DNA of 64,000 bases from Nectonema munidae. Taxonomy: Eukaryota > Nematomorpha > Nectonematoida > Nectonematidae. Positions 59,001 to 64,000 of this stretch are shown one piece after another (positions within the stretch are counted from its first letter, which is position 1; each line of letters starts with the position of its first letter). The stretch covers positions 1 through 64,000 of the forward strand of contig JAUIRK010000136.1 in NCBI GenBank assembly GCA_030549495.1, given 5' to 3'. The translations under genes were made by a program, and so were the position numbers. Below the pieces are notes generated by a model. The model did not search any database. It worked only from the letters and a program-made list of their open reading frames with translations, and was not told the origin of the DNA.

Positions 59001-61259
59001 CCTGACGGGTCAAATGTGTTTCTTGTTAAGAAGAGAAAAGACAGAACTTACAGAGTCTAAAGAAAACATCTCGACAAAAAGCGGCAAAATGACATCAAGT
59101 TGAGAGGGGGAGATAAATCTAAGGAGCGTTTCGCGCTGTGTTAGCATCTGCTGAACTTTCTTCGAACCTGCTAACTGAAGTTGAACGCTTGGGCATTTGA
59201 TTGCTAAGGATTTTTCTATTTTCAAACGCAACTCCCAGTCCTAAGTCATAAATATCGCTAAAAGAGATACAGATGAGGCAAAATTAAAGGTATACATTTT
59301 CTGATGAATATTGACTAGGCGAATAACCAGTTCGATAGTAAACGACAGCGATTTCATACTCATCACTAAAGGAGAGATGGTAGGACTACTTCTGATCTGT
59401 TAATAGAGAAAATAACTTACACGAAAAGAGCATTGTTGGCAGAAATGAGCAACTTTTCTTGCAATTGCTCAAACGACTTCATCAAGACAACTTGATTTGG
59501 ATTCTTTTCTTTGACTTGCCAAATCACGCACATTTGGTCAAAAATATTCAAATTGACTTCTTCAACGACAAAAAGAATTGCACTAGGATAAAAGAGGATA
59601 TCAAAATGTTATCTTTTTTTTACTTAGATTTACTCATCATCGTGCAGAGGAACCAAACACAAGATATATGATATCTCATGAACTACCGCTTCATTTAGTG
59701 AGAACATCAGTATAATAAGCTTAGCAATTTGAGTAAAACTTAGTGTGTATTGATTCACTATTATCCGAAAGGGAAAGATTTAGTGCATCTTTTAATTTAA
59801 GCAATTAATATTTTTAATTTTGGTTTGGCATTATATACGTAATATATATAGTTTATAGGACCTACTTGCTATTTTAAAGATCTTATATACAAAATAAAAT
59901 TTTATTTTATAATAAATTTTGGCATTTATTTGCAAATTGGCATTTTGTTTGGGTGTAGGTTATGTTAACAACAGTACACATTTAGGGGGGGGGGGGGGGA
60001 GAGGAGAGGCGACCTGGCTCGGCCGCAATGAATTTGAATTCTCTAAATTAGATATCTTCATTTCAATTATTTAAAAGACTTTTTCACCTGTGAGTAGATT
60101 TTAGATGTTACTTTTCTTCATTTAAGAAGTCTTTAAATGGATATTTGAAATCTAATTAAAAAATGTATTGCAAGCTAATGTTTAAAAAATGATACATTGA
60201 AAATATAAACAAGAGACTTAACACATGGGCTTAAATAAAGCAAATGTTTTATATGTAATATCTTGAATATCAAATAGACTTAAATCAATATTTCAATAAA
60301 AGTGAAGGTTTTTAAATCTTAGACAAAAATAAAGTAAAATAAAAAACAGAGCTATCAACAAATAAATGTGCTAATTTTCCTTTACAACCAATGAACACAA
60401 AAGGCTGGTGTTAAAAATTTATTTAGGCATATATGAAGTTTTGAAAAAGAGATATTTAGACGCAAAAAATATTTTTATAATTTACATCTTAATTTAATTA
60501 TGTATTCTTAATCGCTTATACCTTTATAATAATATTTTATAAGTAAAAGTTATGAACAATATGAGAACTTTAAAATAAATAAAGTCATTACACTTGTAAA
60601 AGTAGTCATTTTCAATATGATGGATAAAAGTATCGTTTAAAAACGCGAGCACATACCTCTACCTTGATGCGTGTTTGTAACTAAATATGGCATTGGGAAT
60701 ATCGTCTATCCAAAAACTGGCCAAGAATCACAAGCCTGAGGCCAAATTACGCGTGCCAAACTTCTCGATTAAGACTTCCCAATTAAAATTGCTTGACAAT
60801 ATGTGCCTATTTGCGATCATTAATCAAAACTTAATAATAATTGTTATACTGTTTTTGATTTAAATCATTCTATATTGAATGGATAATATATTTGCTAAAA
60901 TCAATTTACTTTGGAATCTATCGGGAATAATGTAAAACTTTTTTGCAAATAATATTTCAATAGATGTACTTGTCAAAGAATTATATTAAGTCTTTTTATG
61001 GACAGATATTTATTGGCCATTTCTACGTCGGGTAGTTAACCTAGAAGTTGAACAAGGCTAAAAATCCAAGAAGATAAGTACTGCCAAAAGAGACAACTAG
61101 CTAAACTAAAGTCACGTGTTATTAGAAAAAGTTTTCGTTATAGATAGAGTGTAGAAGAGAAGAAAAATAACACTACCATGGATTAGTATTTGTAGTCGTA
61201 TACACGTGGTTGGCGCAAAGAAGCAAAGCTTTAGCGAGTTCCTCGTTAGGATTCATCAC
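43906..61259 (-). CDS. GSS: Glutathione synthetase, C-terminal seven exons (5' part off the window)
   Basis: Cytosolic ATP-dependent ligase joining gamma-glutamylcysteine and glycine to glutathione, an ATP-grasp dimer. Exons in transcript order: 61259..61177, 59582..59421, 59365..59296, 59240..59052, 57105..57027, 52515..52296, 44029..43906; 927 nt, 308 residues plus stop, open throughout, phases 2, 2, 0, 0, 1, 2. Signatures align with the human enzyme: EIAVVYYRTGYSPSQYS, AIKCPSVQLQLAGSKKVQQ, NFVLKPQREGGG (ATP-grasp, Mg-binding Glu and glycine loop), SSYILMQRI, SELGIFGVFI, LLRSK (substrate-binding Arg and Lys kept) and EGGIVAGFGCLDSPYL. About 180 N-terminal residues are missing and should lie beyond 64000. 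AATAAA (plus 43888..43893, reverse) is 12 nt after the stop. The last intron is 8.3 kb and holds a Tigger element. Convergent with cyclin D. Confidence 0.94.
44155..44195 (-). repeat. Duplicate of the last GSS splice acceptor
   Basis: TTCGATCTTTTTAAAAAGAA, then CTTTTTGTATGCACTGT, repeats 44026..44063 almost exactly, 129 bp upstream of the used acceptor in transcript orientation. If spliced at this copy, the product would stop three codons later, losing the whole LLRSK/EGG lid. Confidence 0.8.
44200..45280. other. Left part of the GSS last intron, no elements recognised
   Basis: AT-rich with no ORF above 50 codons. At 44740..44830 there is a slightly GC-richer stretch without any motif I recognise. 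Confidence 0.5.
45283..45492. repeat. ~150-bp tandem repeat, locus 2 left part
   Basis: ATACCAAATCGACTATACTGG at 45284 and TTCAACCATGATAGTTTC at about 45415. The repeat is cut at GTCAATCAAATA by the Tigger element and resumes at 50579. Confidence 0.8.
45738..47430 (+). pseudogene. Tigger-type transposase (CENP-B/DDE_1 family)
   Basis: ATG at 45738 (MVYKRNSKLTDGN). The N-terminal CENP-B-like helix-turn-helix reads MHVIKQYEDGKK then VNSIARDLYLSHSTVSSILK; the second HTH (Tc5 type) has LLFTWLEDNRQRGVKV and RWFSRFRERYQVYHVLSRGE. DDE core: IFNVDETALFWKKMP (first Asp), LLVLDNA (46640, second), then LLQPMDQGAISTFKAHY (46735..46780, third). The C-terminal tail is rich in Glu/Lys. Four or so frame breaks: near 45790, in the A7 run at 45840, at about 46530, at the LDNA motif, and near 46775. 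This is a moderately old copy. Confidence 0.87.
47437..47540. repeat. G/C homopolymer block, possible hAT end
   Basis: CAGGGGCGCACATCC followed by runs of 9-20 G and 13 C. Similar to G-rich hAT MITE termini elsewhere in the window; no second end found. Confidence 0.4.
47871..48061. mobile_element. hAT-type MITE
   Basis: 191 bp, ends CAGTGACGTAGCTA and TGGCTACACCACTG (imperfect inverted repeats). Flanks CTTCTCTC and TTCTGTCT are only loosely alike. Such CAGTGRCGTAGCTA ends are typical of hAT MITEs. No coding capacity. Confidence 0.7.
48563..48866. mobile_element. 304-bp MITE with exact 8-bp target duplication
   Basis: Ends GGTCCTCGGACATTTCGCC and GGCGAAATGTCTGTCGACC are inverted copies. GTTAGTTT lies on both sides (48555..48562, 48867..48874). 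Near the left end, three ~47-bp tandem copies carry GACA.TTCGCCCC.TTATTTT.ATAAGACA. Related to 29318..29685 by its GACAATTCG words. Confidence 0.87.
49110..49252 (-). repeat. tRNA-derived SINE head
   Basis: On the - strand: A-box-like TGGCAGGTTGGTTGAGA (49240..49224) and B-box GGATTCGATTCC (49198..49187), 25 bases apart as in tRNA. The tail is CATACGAATTTG-type unique sequence without a clear poly-A. Not a tRNA gene because the acceptor stem does not close. Confidence 0.6.
49538..50036. mobile_element. 499-bp MITE with ~42-bp inverted ends
   Basis: AGAAAAAATGCCTCAATT at the left and AATTGGGGGCATTTTTTCT at the right; both run through a second copy of AGTAGGAAAAAATGCCCC. No target duplication could be defined. 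Interior is AT-rich without coding capacity. Confidence 0.75.
50579..51020. repeat. ~150-bp tandem repeat, locus 2 right part
   Basis: Units start near 50659, 50808 and 50959 (ATACCAAATC.ACCATATTAG and variants), spacing about 150 bp, with GGTTTACGTCTGAAAACG at the Tigger edge. Continuation of 45283..45492. Confidence 0.85.
51085..51498 (-). CDS. Unassigned ORF in the GSS last intron
   Basis: 137 codons, long for this AT-rich DNA, with mixed codon use. Segments include VDSIRKGGVRGLSVTDRV and LGTVFQPNPLSSVSGIF. No family recognised. The + strand of the same stretch also has ORFs (51207, 51423), so coding strand is uncertain. Could be an old transposon piece. The ORF and the next 700 bp are less AT-rich than the surroundings. 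Confidence 0.25.
   Translation of the reverse strand: MLCDFRLSTKFCMYYTAIFLETLKATFVDSIRKGGVRGLSVTDRVTFEDLSFSQMGELEVVCQHSFLVLTSYIVFFGCGSAVSLHELKLGTVFQPNPLSSVSGIFIARDLTLCTIANPFNKLQFAAKGISRCLAPGN
51500..52290. other. GC-richer unassigned stretch before GSS exon 6
   Basis: Holds ORFs of 125 (+, 51423..51800) and 74 codons (-, 52252..52028) without recognisable motifs. Possibly an old insertion in the intron. Confidence 0.4.
52296..52515 (-). CDS. GSS: GSS exon ISELGIFG
   Basis: 220 nt, acceptor ATTTCTTCAG, donor GTAAGT, phase 2 out. Begins (G)YNYFDCALKNKL after the glycine loop and ends LISELVSELGIFGVFI; human GNNLYGEEMVQALK...CISELGIFGVYV. The middle segment (about residues 35-60 of the exon) carries a longer Ser/Phe-rich loop than human. 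Confidence 0.93.
52913..53092. mobile_element. Palindromic piggyBac-type MITE, second full copy
   Basis: TTAA at 52909, then TCCTTTGAGTATCAGAATTTTC; the right end is CAAAATTCTGCTCCTTAAAGGG, then TTGA. Same arms as 36660..36900. A further arm piece, CAGTGTTCCAAGAAATGAAA, lies just left at 52880. Confidence 0.7.
53160..54000 (-). mobile_element. hAT element 3' half (ZBED5/SCAND3-like transposase), - orientation
   Basis: Terminal CAGTGTTTCTTAACC at 53160 is the element end. The - strand coding (53996 down to 53353) reads EVRRLSRGQVLIRVFEMREE, IKIFLKEHSHELAKIF, YLADVFSALNQVNLSLQGK, then the C-terminal dimerisation part FSSLLKIITKYRTRLNLE. At least one frame break near 53590. The N-terminal half is not found upstream on this strand. 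Confidence 0.83.
54420..54811 (+). mobile_element. hAT 5' half (same transposase type), + orientation
   Basis: Pieces of the core before the block seen at 53160..54000: TTDAVNLTQP near 54460, then the ORF 54605..54811 with KSPDVIGIQCDIHHHASIMK and ELKNVLNKVIK. In the family this segment immediately precedes ...EVRWLSRG, but here the two halves point away from each other. Confidence 0.75.
55200..56545 (-). mobile_element. piggyBac-like remnant 3
   Basis: - strand C-terminus reads IKPKQCNFCRQSTPSCC, QSCEKTVCKNHYS and IHCLLC then stop (about 55656..55540): a cysteine-rich domain like that ending piggyBac element 2. Further upstream, VGRPKKLPLTCFTLKCRNRT (about 56020..55960). TTAA follows the right end (56546..56549). 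Degraded inverted ends TTCTATATTGAGAACGAC and TTCCTACACTAGAAGGACGAC lie near 55223 and 56541. Most of the DDE core is gone. Confidence 0.6.
55246..55261. other. Perfect 16-bp palindrome TGCGTCAATTGACGCA
   Basis: Sits just inside the left end of the piggyBac-like remnant. A related palindrome, GCGCCAATTGGCGC, lies at 56351..56364 near its other end. Probably subterminal transposase-binding or fold-back sequence. Confidence 0.55.
56630..56916. mobile_element. hAT-type MITE
   Basis: 287 bp: CAGGGTTCTTCAACCTTTT at the left, CTGGTTGAAGAAGCTTG at the right. Inner GGGCCC words also recur in inverse order. Flanks GTGTAATT and GCGTAATG match in 6 of 8. No coding capacity. Confidence 0.7.
57027..57105 (-). 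CDS. GSS: GSS exon with ATP-grasp glycine loop
   Basis: 79 nt, acceptor TCCATTTCAG, donor GTGTTT, phase 1 out. ENSKNIIAMGIKNPENFVLK then PQREGG. The Lys of VLKPQ and the Glu of REGGG are the ATP and Mg ligands in the family. The donor is less standard than the others. Confidence 0.9.
57307..57430 (+). mobile_element. Single-arm copy of the piggyBac-type MITE
   Basis: CCAATGTACCAAGAAATGAA, CTGCTTTAGATATATGAAA, CCATTGAAAAAGAAAG and AGTCTTCAAAATTCTGATAC, then GAAAGGG. Same arm as 36660..36900; TTAA is not kept. Confidence 0.6.
57700..59051. other. GSS intron with unassigned pieces
   Basis: A hAT-like beginning GAGTGTTTCTCTACCCC lies near 57705. Two - strand ORFs (58111..57926 and 58446..58240) contain LSNRGTIRLRQNDFIEIF and THILISTLKPPYLFSTPLW; no family recognised. 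Confidence 0.4.
59052..59240 (-). CDS. GSS: GSS exon KCPSVQLQLAG
   Basis: 189 nt, phase 0 both sides (acceptor ATGACTTAG, donor GTAAGT). DWELRLKIEKSLAIKCPSVQ then LQLAGSKKVQQML, ending LFVEMFSLDS; human NWEARLLLERS.AAKCPDIATQLAGTKKVQQ...FAGLYSLD. Confidence 0.95.
59296..59365 (-). CDS. GSS: GSS exon EIAVVYY
   Basis: 70 nt between two 55-nt introns (acceptor CTCCTTTAG, donor GTATAC). Reads DEYEIAVVYYRTGYSPSQYS; human [20 protein letters not shown]. The Arg in YRTGY matches the substrate-binding Arg267. Confidence 0.93.
59421..59582 (-). CDS. GSS: GSS exon NAIL
   Basis: 162 nt, acceptor TTTATCCTAG, donor GTAAGT, phase 2 in and out. AILFVVEEVNLNIFDQ and MKSFEQLQEKLLISANNALF correspond to human ALVLLIAQEKERNIFDQ and [20 protein letters not shown]. 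Confidence 0.92.
59583..61176 (-). other. GSS intron between first two in-window exons
   Basis: AT-rich, with a G14 run at 59984. One protein-like patch on the + strand starts MALGISSIQKLAKNHKPEAK at 60688 but is short and unassigned. Confidence 0.6.
61177..61259 (-). CDS. GSS: GSS exon (first in window)
   Basis: 83 nt after acceptor TTTATGTAG, ending ATCCATG before donor GTAGTG, phase 2. Reads VMNPNEELAKALLLCANHVY, aligning weakly with human [21 protein letters not shown]. It is the least conserved exon, but phase and position fit. Confidence 0.75.
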
Positions 61260-62090
61260 CTACATAAAGAATATCACAATGTATAATATTGTGGCGGCAA
61301 TTTGGGACAGGAGTGGAGGGAAGAGGGGCAGAGACGGTAAAATATCTATGCTGGCAGGCATATAAAAACAACGTGTTGAGAGAATTCACCACTTGGCATT
61401 TCGCCAGTTCAAACATAAAAAAGAATTTATTATGATTTTTTTCCAATTTTTGTGATTAAATAGATAAATAATAAAATTTCAAGGATAATTTTGTTTAAAA
61501 AATTTTTTTCTTCAAAATACAACGTTCCTCTAGTATAGAAAGATTGAACAGATGCGCCAATAAAATAATATAAATCAAATATATTGGTGGGTATTTATAT
61601 TTCATAAGGCAAGTAAATTAAAGAATATCATATTTTTTTATTTTGTATCTTTGTCTTTTTTTATAATTGAACCCAAGATAATTTCATTACTTTTTTGGAT
61701 TTTGAAATACATTATTTTAGCCACTTAAAAGCACACAATTTTACGACTAATCGTGTGCTTTCTTTTCCAATAGAATTTAAACTTCAAAACTCGTGATTTA
61801 TCTCTGGCAGGTAAAAATAATAAAATTTCAATATTATTTTTTTCGCTATTCATCTAATTAAGTATAATGCTTTCATTCTTTTTCAGTTTGCATAACTTAT
61901 AAATAATCTTTGTTCTATATTTTTTTTCCAATTAATTGTTACTTCTATAGGAGTACATGGATTTCGTCAACATTGACCGTGTTGCACAAGTACAAAAGAG
62001 AAAATCCAATTTAAATGGGTTTTATTAGATGTGTATACGTTGGAATTAATCTGAATGGTTCAAATTCTTCCTTTATCAATTCATCAAATT
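61260..62090. other. Upstream GSS intron or flank, no exon found
   Basis: No segment matches the missing N-terminal two hundred residues of glutathione synthetase. A scrap at 61530 (TTCCTCTAGTATAGAAAG, then GATGCGCCAA) resembles the ends of the piggyBac-like remnant at 55200..56545. Confidence 0.5.
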
Positions 62091-62099
62091 TATTCGTCG

Positions 62100-62520
62100 A
62101 TAACTTGCTTGAATCGCTTAATAAAAGAATTTTAACATTGTAAACTATTGGAGACTTTAAAAATTGGCCAGATGTAGAAAAACAGTAAACTATTTTTAAT
62201 GATAACTTTCAAAATGCAATTAAATTCATATTAAATATAAATACAGAATATAGTTCTAAAGAAGTCAAATTTTTGAAAAACCCTTTAAGCCAGTTTTTGG
62301 AAAAATTTGATTTAACTAAAATTTCAGATGAATGGAGAATCCTCAAATCAAAAGTCTATGACAAAAATTGGCAACAAAATCTTGAAAGTTTTAATAGAAA
62401 AGAAATTAGTCGAAAGTATGAACTAGAGTTGGTAAATTTACTACCAGTAATGAATATTTTACTTTCACTTCCCGCAAAGAATGTTCATTGTAAACGTGGT
62501 TTTTAGGCAAAGAAAAGAAT
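62100..62520 (+). mobile_element. hAT transposase C-terminal fragment
   Basis: ORF 62273..62506 contains KFDLTKISDEWRILKSKVY, then ELELVNLLPVMNILLSLPAK and VHCKRGF. This matches the hAT dimerisation region (the L..LP.S...ERGFS motif), with the conserved Ser-Ser/Glu altered. Frame stops follow at once. A different hAT family from those at 18.5 kb and 53-54 kb. Confidence 0.65.
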
Positions 62521-63417
62521 CAAAACAACAAATAAATCAACTATTCTTCTCTAGATGATCTGATGGCGGTTTCAATTCACCATAAATCTCAGGCTTAGAT
62601 CCTCAAAACTCAATTAACATTTGGATAAGCTTAAAGAGACAAAGATGTGAAAAAATCAGAGGAGAAATAATGTAAAAGAAAGTGAATACAATGAAGATAT
62701 AGAGTGTGAATGCTCTGAAAGTGAAAGAGTGAAGCTAATTTAAAGGTATTTGAAATTTGAAGTTCTCCGTTGCAAAGTTGTACACGGATCGAGCGTTGAG
62801 TATCGACTCAAACAAGAAACTCAATACACATGTATTAAACTAAAGCAGACTAATTTACTAATCTTTAAGCCAAGAATACATGTTGCATACGGTGCGAGCC
62901 TTGTTGATGGCGCACATGCCACCGAACTACACCTGTATAATAGTATCATCGGTGGGATAATGACACACACTGCAGATCTCAACTACAGGATGTAGATCAT
63001 CTAACCCATCACACCGACGTCATCATCACAATTTAAACAACCCGAAGCCCTGAAATCCGAATGTCTCTGCATGGATCCCAAATCAACCGACGCTGAAAAA
63101 GAATTCAAGCATTGGCTTTTATATCTTTGAAATTTATAATTTCATATTTTCACTGGATTCTAGCTGTGTTACAAATTGCCTGTTATAAACCTTTGTTTCC
63201 ACAACCCCATTTTCTTACATTGATAAATGTGACAAATATGCTGATGTTATAGAAATGTTAACCATGTTTATATCAAAAGAAAAAAGTTAGTTTTTTCTCG
63301 CCATCTGTTAGCCACTAGGCAACAACAACCCTAAGAGCCTCTATCTAACTTTTTTCAATCATTACGCATTCTATCGAAAGATTGTTAGTATCAAAAGGAA
63401 AGTGCAGAAACATACAG
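62521..63417. other. Unassigned stretch, partly GC-richer
   Basis: 62745..63110 is less AT-rich and has an 81-codon ORF (62750..62995) without a recognisable family. No terminal repeats found. Confidence 0.4.
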
Positions 63418-63590
63418 AAAAGGGTCAATTCGTGACGCTTTTATCAATGAACTTTCCAATAAGCTTATACGTCAAAGACTCCAAGAGAAATCCTCGTTGG
63501 ATCTTAATAAAGTACTTGCATTAGCTACTACTTTGGATTTAGTTCAAAGGAGCAATGAAAGTCACTCCAATCAATATCTTTCCAAACTTA
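63418..63590 (+). mobile_element. LTR-retroelement gag fossil (Ty3/gypsy-like)
   Basis: A short stretch whose translation resembles the region of Ty3/gypsy-type gag around the IRDxF and RQRL words, followed by an LALAT-type helix. Only this piece is recognisable; no LTRs, protease or polymerase were seen. An old, broken fragment. Confidence 0.5.
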
Positions 63591-64000
63591 ATAAATGGTT
63601 TCCTCTCTTCAATTAATCTTTATAAATCGTTCCTCTTTCATCTAAACGTTTTTGAAAATAATCTTCTTTCTCAATGTATCATTTTCTACGAGTCTTATAC
63701 TTCACCTCTAATTTTCTTTGAATAGCTTATTCTACAAGCACCAATAGAAAATTCATTTTCAAATTCAAGATCTTACTTCTATAAAATTGGGTTCAACGAA
63801 TATAAAGTAATAATAACAAAGGACGTTCAACTTTTTCTTGTTTTTTCAAATTTATCTGAATGCAAAAAACAGTCTTTCCCATTCACCATCGATGTCTTTT
63901 TAAGCGTTTTCAAACATCACTTTTTAAATGTACAATAATTCATACATTCACTCTTTCATATTTTTCAATTTTACTTTTTTATCTATACAATCTCTCTTCC
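63591..64000. other. Right edge, nothing identified
   Basis: AT-rich, only short ORFs, no motif on either strand. Missing GSS exons were not found here. Confidence 0.5.

Noticed and set aside
61246-61446. 66-codon - strand ORF as an extra 5' glutathione synthetase exon
   Set aside because: Its sequence does not align with the enzyme; only its last three codons overlap the real exon after the acceptor at 61260.

Overview
The window is AT-rich invertebrate DNA, probably from an arthropod. Both host genes have introns, intergenic DNA is crowded with DNA transposons, and most non-coding sequence is poly-A/T. A crustacean, possibly a copepod, would fit, but nothing in the sequence fixes the species.

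Two host genes could be rebuilt exon by exon and they face each other. The first is a D-type cyclin on the + strand (five coding exons, 31361..42615, 339 residues). It has conserved exon lengths and phases, one GC-AG intron, and a possible E2F site about 0.5 kb upstream. The second is glutathione synthetase on the - strand (seven coding exons, 61259 down to 43906). It covers the C-terminal two thirds of the enzyme; the N-terminal exons must lie beyond the right edge. The two stop codons are 1.3 kb apart. Both reading frames are intact across all exons, so both look like working genes whose introns have filled with transposons.

Left part (1..13.3 kb): a very uniform tandem array with a 93-94 bp unit (1..~682 and ~4861..11549, about 79 copies) is split by a nearly complete non-LTR retrotransposon of Jockey/CR1 type in - orientation (ORF1 with zinc knuckles; ORF2 with endonuclease and reverse transcriptase, two frame breaks). 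At the right edge of the array sits a second, decayed LINE in + orientation.

Middle-left (13.3..30.4 kb): a transposon graveyard. It holds two piggyBac elements (13.6..15.1 kb and 23.9..25.9 kb), a piggyBac scrap joined to a hAT scrap (18.5..19.4 kb), a MULE (27.4..28.6 kb), and several short foldback elements. Some of these have exact 8-bp target duplications. About 15.1..18.5 kb holds nothing I can identify.

Right part (42.7..64 kb): the 8.3-kb last intron of glutathione synthetase contains a 5.1-kb Tigger/pogo element with TA target duplications. It is itself loaded with smaller elements and sits inside a ~150-bp tandem repeat also found at 39 kb. Further right are hAT pieces in opposite orientations, a piggyBac-like remnant, hAT MITEs, another hAT scrap and a short LTR-retroelement gag fossil. 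I found no evidence of CRISPR, rRNA or functional tRNA genes, and no coherent undescribed multi-gene system. The most notable items are the satellite/LINE junctions, the palindromic TTAA MITE family and the two rebuilt host genes.
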